A stretch of 5,024 nt of DNA from Lentisphaera sp. (GTDB lineage: Bacteria; Verrucomicrobiota; Lentisphaeria; Victivallales; GWF2-50-93): positions 1 through 5,024 of the forward strand of contig DYMC01000108.1 in the NCBI GenBank assembly GCA_020721745.1, read 5' to 3'. Below, piece after piece: positions 1 through 5,024 of the stretch. The notes below the pieces were generated by a model that had not been told where the DNA came from, did not search any database, and saw only the letters and a list, made by a program, of their open reading frames with translations. Numbering within the stretch: position 1 is the stretch's first letter; every line of letters begins with the position of its first letter. The translations under genes were made by a program, and so were the position numbers.

Positions 1-18
1 CACGTATGAAATCACGTG
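1..18. repeat. Partial hairpin at the window edge, downstream of the HPt gene
   Basis: CACGT at 1-5 pairs with ACGTG at 14-18 around an 8-nt loop, a 5-bp stem cut off by the window edge. Bases 19-23 (TTGCC) would extend the stem if the sequence just outside the window ends in GGCAA. It lies beyond the 40-50 motif, as the hairpins of the 446-541 element lie inside its arms. There is no U-tract in view to call it a terminator. Confidence 0.4.
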
Positions 19-39
19 TTGCCATGCCCGCGAAAGGAG

Positions 40-50
40 TTTTGCAATTA
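40..50 (+). repeat. Third copy of the TTTTGCAATTA motif, downstream of the HPt gene
   Basis: These 11 bases are identical to 531-541, part of the right arm of the compound repeat, and are the reverse complement of 446-456. On the minus strand it reads TAATTGCAAAA and begins 3 nt after the HPt stop codon. In the same way, the 527-541 arm begins at the kinase stop codon. It may be the upstream-facing end of another copy of the same element type extending beyond the window. Confidence 0.6.
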
Positions 51-53
51 CCT

Positions 54-422
54 CTATTGTTCTGATATGATTTTCTCGATTTCGGCCTTTGCCTCCTCGA
101 ATGATGCCATGAGTTCCGCGAGGAGCGCCCCAGTTTTCTGTGCGTCGCCATTTCCTGAGGTTTTCTCGATTTGCCTGGCGACGGAGTGCAGCCTTTCGGC
201 GCCGATGTTGCCGGCGGATCCTTTAAGGGAGTGGGCTGCGTCGCGCAGTTTTTCCATGTTCTTCTCCGGCAAGGCATCTTTCATGTCGGCGAGTTGTTTG
301 GGGGCATCATCAAGAAAGACTTTCAGGACTTCCACGATGAGTTCCTTGTCTCCCATAAGTCTTTCTTGGAGGGAATCCCTGTTGAGGGATTGAAGTTTTT
401 CCGACGTATTGTCTTCTTTCAT
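54..422 (-). CDS. Free-standing histidine phosphotransfer (HPt) domain protein
   Basis: Small cytoplasmic phosphorelay carrier of 122 residues. It is expected to take phosphate from a receiver aspartate on a hybrid kinase and pass it to another receiver. The HPt signature is clear: His64 sits in AHSLKGSAGNIGA (63-75), with K67 and G68 of the usual H-S-x-K-G core. The preceding helices carry the family pattern of a conserved LMGD turn (22-25), a Phe-Leu-Asp-Asp-x-Pro segment (36-41) and a mainly helical C-terminal half. The length is normal for a single HPt domain with no other module fused. It lies 116 bp downstream of a hybrid kinase that has two receivers but no HPt domain of its own, so the two probably act as partners; this is inferred from gene order. 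The ATG is preceded by an AAGGAC site 7 nt upstream. The stop is TAG. Transcription probably comes through from the kinase gene, across a repeat element. Confidence 0.95.
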   Translation of the reverse strand: MKEDNTSEKLQSLNRDSLQERLMGDKELIVEVLKVFLDDAPKQLADMKDALPEKNMEKLRDAAHSLKGSAGNIGAERLHSVARQIEKTSGNGDAQKTGALLAELMASFEEAKAEIEKIISEQ

Positions 423-429
423 TGTTTCC

Positions 430-435
430 GTCCTT
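430..435 (-). promoter_or_regulatory. Ribosome binding site of the HPt gene
   Basis: On the minus strand AAGGAC lies 7 nt upstream of the ATG at 420-422. This is a good Shine-Dalgarno match at normal spacing and fixes the start codon. It lies 10 nt beyond the outer arm of the 446-541 inverted repeat, so it stays free when the repeat folds. Confidence 0.75.
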
Positions 436-445
436 ATAGTTGTGG

Positions 446-541
446 TAATTGCAAAATTGCCTTTTTAGGGGAACGCCAGCCTTATGGCTGGCTATTAAAG
501 CCGGTCATAAGACCGGCGTTCCGTCAGCAATTTTGCAATTA
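446..541. repeat. 96-bp compound inverted repeat between the kinase and HPt genes
   Basis: The outer arms are a perfect 15-bp inverted repeat: TAATTGCAAAATTGC at 446-460 and its exact reverse complement at 527-541. Inside lies a second, 5-bp stem (GGAAC 470-474 with GTTCC 518-522), which encloses two 7-bp hairpins at 475-492 and 500-517. A 7-nt linker (493-499) joins the hairpins. The whole can fold as a three-way junction in RNA or a cruciform in DNA. The arms are separated from the core by 9 nt (461-469) and 4 nt (523-526). The right-hand arm contains the kinase stop codon (TAA, 539-541 on the minus strand). No U-run follows the stems on the minus strand, so it does not look like an intrinsic terminator; it may stabilise or process the mRNA. 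A MITE-like or REP-pair (BIME-like) origin is possible. Confidence 0.85.
470..522. repeat. Inverted pair of REP-like hairpins (GGAACGCC family)
   Basis: This is the core of the compound repeat. Read from either strand it begins GGAACGCC, then a 7-bp stem with a 4-nt TTAT loop, so it is two copies of one unit head to head. One copy is GCCAGCC-TTAT-GGCTGGC (475-492). The other, on the minus strand, is GCCGGTC-TTAT-GACCGGC (500-517). The copies differ at two stem positions, and in each case the partner base has changed too (G-C to A-T and T-A to C-G). Pairing is therefore kept although the sequence has diverged. No transposase-coding sequence is present. Confidence 0.8.
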
Positions 542-3500
542 ACTCAGTTGGGTTTTTTGTTTTTTTGTTGATATTTTCTCGGATAATTCAGATAGGCATC
601 GCCTGAGCTCGTCCGGGTTTATCGGTTTCGATATATATTCGTCCATCCCCACCTCTATACATCTTTCGCGGTCGCCCTTGAGGGCATGGGCGGTCATGGC
701 GACTATGGTGATATTTTTGTCGCGGACGTTCCGTTCGCCCGACCTGATGGCCTTTGTTGCGGTGACGCCGTCCATGATCGGCATCTGGACATCCATCAGG
801 ACTACATCATAGTTGTGTTCGGCTAGTTTTTCAAGTGCCTGGAGTCCATTTTCCGCGCAATCGGGTTTAGCTCCGAATTTGGAAAGGATTGCGGTTGCGA
901 GTTTTCTGTTTACCGCGTTGTCCTCGACGAGCAGTATCCTCAGGCCTGAGATGGCATCGTTGCGAGTCGGCTCCGATGTCTTCATATGGCATGTTTTCTC
1001 CATTTCGCGGGTCTTGCCGCCGGCGGATACAGCGGAGAGTATCCGGTCAAATAGATCGGACTGCCTGATGGGCTTGTGGAGGAAGGAGAAGAATCCGTGG
1101 CTTTTGGCCTCCCGCACGAGATGGTCATCGTAGTCGGAGGAAAGCATTATCATGATAGTGTCATTCAGATTTTGGTCGTCTTTGACGGCATCTGCGAATT
1201 GTAAACCGTTCATGCCCGGCATCTGCATGTCCACGACGGCGATGCCGTATTTTTCGCCTCTGTCGAGAGCCTTGCGCATTCCGTCGAGAGCCGACTTTGC
1301 GTCGGGGAAGATGCTCGCATCGCAACCCCAGCTGGAGAAGAGCTTTTCGAGCAGGTTCCTGTTGACTGGGTTGTCGTCCACTGCGATTATCCTGTGGTAT
1401 CGTATCTCCTCTGCTGAGAAGTGCTTGTCCACATCTTCCGGCCCGCGCGCCTTTTCGAGTTTCACGGAGAAGAAAAATTCAGAGCCTTTTCCGAATTCGC
1501 TTCGAACGCCGATCTTGCCGTTCATCATTTCCACCAGTTTCTTGCAGATAGCAAGCCCCAGCCCGGTTCCTCCGAATTTTCTGGTGCTGGACTGGTCGAC
1601 TTGGGAGAACGCATTGAAGAGGAACGGAATTTTGTCCTGGGGGATTCCGGTTCCCGTGTCCTTTACCGAGAAAGAAAGGGTGAAGGAGCCGTCGCCGCAG
1701 TCGTTGCCCGAGACCGTGAGGATGACACCACCGGTGTCGGTGAATTTGACCGCGTTTCCGATCAGGTTCAGGAGTATCTGCCTTATCCTGAGTTCGTCCC
1801 CGGAGAAGTGTGCAGGGATCGAAGTCTCAAGCACATAGGCATATTCGATTTTTTTCTCTTTCGCCTTGACGGCCATGAGGGTTGCGATGCTGTCCAGAGT
1901 CCTTTGCAGGTTGAAGGGCTTGTGTTCGACCTCCATCCTTCCCGCCTCTATCTTGGAGAAGTCGAGGATGTCGTTTATTATATGGAGAAGGCTTTCCCCG
2001 CAGGATTTGATGGCCTCAACGTATTCGAATTGGATTTTATCTAAGTTGGTGTCGGCGAGGAGTCCTGACATTCCGATTATTCCGTTCATCGGAGTTCTTA
2101 TCTCGTGGCTCATGTTGGCCAGGAACTGGCTTTTAGCGACGTTCGCGGATTCGGCCTCGAAGGCCATGCGCTTGGCGCTCTCGTTGGCCTCTATCAGCCT
2201 GAGATTGGCATCCTCGAGGGTCTTTTGCGCAGAGATTAGTTTCTCTTCGTGGGACTGTTTGAGTTGGGCATTGACCAGGAGTTCGGCCATGACCGTAAGG
2301 AGCGAGATGTCCTCCTCGCTCCATTCCCTGTGTCTGCGGACTGAATCGAAACCGACGAATCCGGTGCATTTTGGACCATCCATCATCGGCAGTGTGATCA
2401 TGGAGAGAATCTTCTGTGGCTCAAGTATGTCCCTGAGGCTTCCGTTTGGCAGTGCGGACACGTCCTGCACCAGATAGACCTCCCCTTTTGAATGAGCTTC
2501 GACACATTCACGCAGTTTGTCCATCGGCAGGGACTGGAGATTTTTTATCTGGGCTTCGACTCCTTCGGCGCACCATTCGTGGGTGTTCTCCATTGTCCTC
2601 GCGCGGAAGTCATAGCTGAAAACATATGATCGGTCTGCATCCACGAAATTTCCAATGTCGCGCAATGCCTCCGATATGGCCTGGTCGAGTTTGGATGGTG
2701 CGATGTTTATGAACTCCTTCGCGAGGTCCATGAGCAGCTTCTGGAGAGCCGAACGCCTTTTTATCTCCGCTTCCGCTTCTTTCTCCTTGGTGATGTCCTC
2801 GAAGCTTTCTATAGCTCCTATGACTTTCCCGTTCGAATCGCGTATGATATCTAGATTTTTTTGTATTGTCAGTATTTCTCCGTTTTTCGTCTGTATTGTG
2901 CACATCTTGTTTCGTATGGGCTTTGCCACGTCATCGGAGAATGCGCCGCATTTGGTCCGGCATGGCTCCCCGCAGAAGAGGTGACAGGATTTTCCAAGAA
3001 TCTCCTTCTCCGTGAATCCCGTGATTTCCGCCGCCCTGTTGTTCCACGAGGTCACCAGCTTGTTGGTGTCCACGGTGAAGACCGCGCTCGGGACGGTCTT
3101 GTTGACCAGTTCGGCCCATTCCTTGGCGGCGACGATGTCCATCTGGGCTCTCTTTTGCTCGGATATGTCGTCCATCGAGACCAATATATGATTGTGATAT
3201 CCGTCGTCGAAGGGGGTGAGGGTTATCCTCATTACGGCATCTTTGTTTATTGCGGGGGCTAGTTTCCATTCGAAGACCTGCCTGTTCCCCTTGACGGCAC
3301 TGTCCCAGAAGTCCAGGAATTTCATGTTCCCATGTATCAGCGGCACTATCCCCTCCAGCATTTTCGAGAGCAAAATCCTGTCCTTTGTGAGCATTGTCCT
3401 GGAGATGGCGCTTTTATTGCAGTCAAGGACATTGCCGTCTAGATCCAGTATGAACATGGCCTCCTGAGATGAGTTGAAAACGGCCTCGAGTCGCAATTGA

Positions 3501-4867
3501 CTCCTTTGCATCAGGAGGGTTGTATCGAAGTTTTTGTGCTGCTTGTAGACTAGAACGACGAAGAGAATGATGAAGAGGAGCGTTATGAGCATTGGAACTC
3601 TCCGGGCAGCTTCGCGTCCGCGCTGCAATTCCAGCGTGGAGCTGTCTATGCCAAGAGCTGCAATTACTTTCCCTGTGCCAGGATCGCGTATCGGCTCGAA
3701 TGCGCTGTGCCAGTCCCCCCAGCGATCATGATACTTTGCTGTCTTGGCCCTGCCATTGCGCAGGACAGCCCGAAGCTCTTCCGGGGCATCGCTGTAGATG
3801 TCGCCTGGTGCCGAGTAGTCCCCGGAGGATTCCGGTTCCGAATCGGCAAGAAAGATCACTGTCCCGTCTCCAAGTATTCTGTTCAGGTAGATGAATCTGT
3901 AGCTTGTCTTCGACTCCCTTATGAACGAGAGCTGTTTTTTTATCTGCTTGTAGTCTTCGCTTCCGATGTCATCCGCTCTTCCTCTCAATGCCGATATCTT
4001 GAGCGGGTTGATGATCGAGGAAAATATCTTGGCGTTGAGGGACATCTGCAGATTATTCGAGATTTCCACCTGCCTGCCAGCTCTATCGGTAAAGAACCAC
4101 CCCGTTATGATTATGCACAGTATGACGGCTATAAAAATCTTGCTCTGGCGCAGGATATTTTTGTAAGTATTTATGCTTCCAGCTTCCCTGCAGGTCGAGA
4201 GCGCGTAGAATCGCCAGAGGTTGACGGACAGCATAGAGACAAGAAGTGCCTTGATTAGTTGCGGCTGGAATCCAAGGGCATCCAGGAAAAACCCCCTGCT
4301 CAGAAACCTGAAAGGTGCAGGAGACGCATCCAATGAGAAAAAGGCTGCCAGGATGATGAATCCAAGAAGCGAGACGGATGCGAAAAGCAGTTGTTTCCTT
4401 TCGTTGCTGGAATGCCTCTTTGCCTTGAGATAGAGAGTCGCGGACGAGAGGATGCCGGCAGGGATCAATATTGAGATGTTCAAGCTTATGATGAGACCGG
4501 CTGGCCCCAGAAGAAACCCCAGGGGGATTATGATGGCTGGAAATAGCAAGAGGAGCCCCTTTGGCAATTTAATCTTTGCGTATTCTTGGAAGCCAAAGAT
4601 ACCGAAGCGTAAAAGACAGATGCAGCCAACAGCCTTCAGAAAAATTGACACATACTGGATCAACTGGTTCGCTTCTAGCGAAGGAGCCAGCAAAAGTCTT
4701 TCGGACAAGACTATGGTATGGGTCAGGGCAAAAATGAGCATCTGCCCCCATTTCAGCCTGCTCCGCGTCTCCCTGGAGACAAGTGCGGTGACAAGGACAA
4801 GAAGGAGCCAGGACACTCCGTAGAGGAAATCCACATAATCCACATTCTCAATGAAAAATGATTTCAT
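539..4867 (-). CDS. Membrane-bound hybrid sensor histidine kinase (7TM-like / Cache-like / PAS-PAS-GAF / HisKA-HATPase / REC-REC)
   Basis: Probable inner-membrane sensor kinase that starts a His-Asp-His-Asp phosphorelay; 1442 residues. Seven hydrophobic segments lie at about 13-30, 41-54, 69-92, 103-119, 121-147, 159-178 and 200-218. A basic loop follows, then helices at 243-259 and 425-441 bracket a Cache-like extracytoplasmic sensor (260-424). Two PAS domains lie at about 455-572 and 582-697, and the second has a cysteine cluster (C628, C632, C636, C640). A GAF domain spans about 705-870, and a coiled-coil signalling helix about 870-912. The HisKA H-box has His921 within HEIRTP. HATPase_c shows the N-box (N1034, N1038), G1 (DTGTG, 1070-1074), F-box and G2 (GGTGLGL, from 1099). 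REC1 (about 1159-1280) has D1164/D1165, acceptor D1213, S1243 and K1265. REC2 (about 1309-1427) has E1315/D1316, acceptor D1359, T1392 and K1414. All catalytic residues are present. The ATG follows a GGAG site. The ligand is unknown, and no output domain is present. Confidence 0.96.
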   Translation of the reverse strand: MKSFFIENVDYVDFLYGVSWLLLVLVTALVSRETRSRLKWGQMLIFALTHTIVLSERLLLAPSLEANQLIQYVSIFLKAVGCICLLRFGIFGFQEYAKIKLPKGLLLLFPAIIIPLGFLLGPAGLIISLNISILIPAGILSSATLYLKAKRHSSNERKQLLFASVSLLGFIILAAFFSLDASPAPFRFLSRGFFLDALGFQPQLIKALLVSMLSVNLWRFYALSTCREAGSINTYKNILRQSKIFIAVILCIIITGWFFTDRAGRQVEISNNLQMSLNAKIFSSIINPLKISALRGRADDIGSEDYKQIKKQLSFIRESKTSYRFIYLNRILGDGTVIFLADSEPESSGDYSAPGDIYSDAPEELRAVLRNGRAKTAKYHDRWGDWHSAFEPIRDPGTGKVIAALGIDSSTLELQRGREAARRVPMLITLLFIILFVVLVYKQHKNFDTTLLMQRSQLRLEAVFNSSQEAMFILDLDGNVLDCNKSAISRTMLTKDRILLSKMLEGIVPLIHGNMKFLDFWDSAVKGNRQVFEWKLAPAINKDAVMRITLTPFDDGYHNHILVSMDDISEQKRAQMDIVAAKEWAELVNKTVPSAVFTVDTNKLVTSWNNRAAEITGFTEKEILGKSCHLFCGEPCRTKCGAFSDDVAKPIRNKMCTIQTKNGEILTIQKNLDIIRDSNGKVIGAIESFEDITKEKEAEAEIKRRSALQKLLMDLAKEFINIAPSKLDQAISEALRDIGNFVDADRSYVFSYDFRARTMENTHEWCAEGVEAQIKNLQSLPMDKLRECVEAHSKGEVYLVQDVSALPNGSLRDILEPQKILSMITLPMMDGPKCTGFVGFDSVRRHREWSEEDISLLTVMAELLVNAQLKQSHEEKLISAQKTLEDANLRLIEANESAKRMAFEAESANVAKSQFLANMSHEIRTPMNGIIGMSGLLADTNLDKIQFEYVEAIKSCGESLLHIINDILDFSKIEAGRMEVEHKPFNLQRTLDSIATLMAVKAKEKKIEYAYVLETSIPAHFSGDELRIRQILLNLIGNAVKFTDTGGVILTVSGNDCGDGSFTLSFSVKDTGTGIPQDKIPFLFNAFSQVDQSSTRKFGGTGLGLAICKKLVEMMNGKIGVRSEFGKGSEFFFSVKLEKARGPEDVDKHFSAEEIRYHRIIAVDDNPVNRNLLEKLFSSWGCDASIFPDAKSALDGMRKALDRGEKYGIAVVDMQMPGMNGLQFADAVKDDQNLNDTIMIMLSSDYDDHLVREAKSHGFFSFLHKPIRQSDLFDRILSAVSAGGKTREMEKTCHMKTSEPTRNDAISGLRILLVEDNAVNRKLATAILSKFGAKPDCAENGLQALEKLAEHNYDVVLMDVQMPIMDGVTATKAIRSGERNVRDKNITIVAMTAHALKGDRERCIEVGMDEYISKPINPDELRRCLSELSEKISTKKQKTQLS

Positions 4868-4873
4868 TTTTTT

Positions 4874-4877
4874 CTCC
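4874..4877 (-). promoter_or_regulatory. Ribosome binding site of the hybrid kinase
   Basis: On the minus strand GGAG lies 6 nt (all A) upstream of the ATG at 4865-4867. This supports that ATG as the start. The site begins only 3 nt after the 3' end of a strong GC-rich hairpin (4881-4900), so folding of the leader might affect ribosome access. Confidence 0.75.
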
Positions 4878-4880
4878 GTT

Positions 4881-4909
4881 GGCGGCCAGGAATGGCCGCC
4901 CTACTTTTT
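4881..4909 (-). repeat. REP-like hairpin with 5' GTAG, in the kinase leader
   Basis: On the minus strand this reads AAAAA, then GTAG, then an 8-bp perfect stem GGCGGCCA / TGGCCGCC (4893-4900 and 4881-4888) around a 4-nt loop TTCC. A GTAG or similar tetranucleotide directly 5' of a GC-rich imperfect or perfect palindrome is the known hallmark of REP sequences mobilised by RAYT (TnpA-REP, Y1-type) transposases. The hairpin ends 3 nt before the kinase Shine-Dalgarno site, so it would lie in the mRNA leader if transcription starts upstream. Confidence 0.7.
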
Positions 4910-4919
4910 GCGCACGCGT

Positions 4920-4947
4920 AAAGTATGTTGGGCATTCTTGCCCGACA
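4920..4947 (+). repeat. REP-like hairpin, short form (TGTTGGGC family)
   Basis: AAAGTA is followed by an 8-pair stem, TGTTGGGC (4926-4933) with GCCCGACA (4940-4947), including one G-T wobble, around the 6-nt loop ATTCTT. It shares the AAAGTA leader and the ATTC(C/T)T loop region with the hairpin at 4881-4909 but lies in the opposite orientation, so the two form an inverted REP pair (BIME-like). Confidence 0.7.
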
Positions 4948-4993
4948 AAGTATGTTGGGCGCTTGTCCACCTCTGGAGGATTCCTGCCCGACA
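4947..4993 (+). repeat. REP-like hairpin, long form with a 19-nt insertion in the loop
   Basis: A second direct copy of the neighbouring unit, starting 27 bp further on and sharing base 4947. AAAGTATGTTGGGC (4947-4960) is identical to 4920-4933, and ATTCCTGCCCGACA (4980-4993) matches 4934-4947 at 13 of 14 positions. Between them 19 extra bases (4961-4979) are inserted at the stem-loop junction. The insertion contains its own small inverted repeat, CCTC (4970-4973) with GAGG (4976-4979). Confidence 0.7.
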
Positions 4994-5016
4994 TCCAGGC
5001 TCCATGTTTTCCAGCT

Positions 5017-5024
5017 GGCGGCCA
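5017..5024 (-). repeat. Truncated copy of the GGCGGCCA hairpin arm at the window edge
   Basis: The last eight bases, GGCGGCCA, are identical to the inner arm of the REP-like hairpin at 4881-4888. A further full copy probably starts here and continues outside the window. With only eight bases visible this is suggestive only. The stretch between it and the long-form repeat (4994-5016) shows nothing recognisable beyond the 8-bp palindrome CCAGCTGG (5011-5018). Confidence 0.4.

Noticed and set aside
1..25. Possible start of a downstream minus-strand gene (ATG at 23-25, reading MATRDFIR)
   Set aside because: There is no convincing Shine-Dalgarno site upstream, only eight codons are visible, and the same bases form a palindrome better explained as a repeat.
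446..541. Intrinsic terminator between the kinase and HPt genes
   Set aside because: The stems are strong, but on the minus strand they are followed by CCTAAAAAG and then the outer arm, not a U-run. In the plus direction no U-tract follows the inner hairpins directly either.
446..541. A tRNA or riboswitch, because of the three-way-junction shape
   Set aside because: There is no T-loop, anticodon arm or CCA-like end. The symmetry (two copies of one hairpin head to head) fits a repeat element better than a known structured RNA.
587..1393. Degenerate (pseudo) receiver in the kinase
   Set aside because: I checked whether one of the tandem receivers had lost key residues. Both retain the acidic pair, acceptor Asp, Ser/Thr and Lys.
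1152..2044. Long plus-strand open frames (1152-1838 and 1421-2044) opposite the kinase gene
   Set aside because: They lie antisense to the HATPase and receiver regions, whose motifs are unmistakable. Their translations are low-complexity Ser/Leu/Pro-rich with no recognisable domain.
4922..4950. Sigma70-like promoter on the minus strand (TTGTCG, 17 nt, TACTTT)
   Set aside because: The -10 match is weak (3 of 6), and both boxes are parts of the repeated REP-like unit, so the match is probably incidental.

Overview
The window holds two co-oriented genes on the minus strand that together form most of a multistep phosphorelay. Read in the direction of transcription they are a 1442-residue membrane-bound hybrid sensor histidine kinase (539-4867) and a 122-residue free-standing histidine phosphotransfer (HPt) protein (54-422). 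Together they fill about 93% of the window. The rest is short, repeat-rich intergenic DNA.

Layout: 4868-5024, upstream of the kinase, is almost entirely REP-like hairpin repeats (two related families in opposite orientations), ending with a Shine-Dalgarno site just before the kinase ATG. 539-4867 is the kinase: a probable seven-helix membrane module, a further pair of helices flanking a Cache-like extracytoplasmic sensor, two PAS domains, a GAF domain, a signalling helix, HisKA and HATPase_c domains, and two receiver domains. 423-538 is a 116-bp gap nearly filled by a 96-bp compound inverted repeat (446-541) that also supplies the kinase stop codon. 54-422 is the HPt gene. 1-53 carries another copy of the terminal motif of that repeat and the visible part of one more hairpin.

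How the parts work together: the kinase should autophosphorylate at His921 and pass the phosphate to one or both of its receiver aspartates (Asp1213, Asp1359). His64 of the HPt protein would then relay it to a response regulator that is not in the window. Neither gene encodes a DNA-binding, enzymatic or other output domain, so the cellular response cannot be read from here.

Organism: a bacterium of intermediate GC content with large multi-sensor hybrid kinases and abundant intergenic palindromic repeats. This would suit a Lentisphaerota/Verrucomicrobiota-like or deltaproteobacterial-type genome, but there is no phylogenetic marker here and the assignment is a weak guess. I see no tRNA, rRNA, CRISPR array, transposase gene or convincing promoter. 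The protein-coding part is of a well-known type. The repeats are the less ordinary part of the window.
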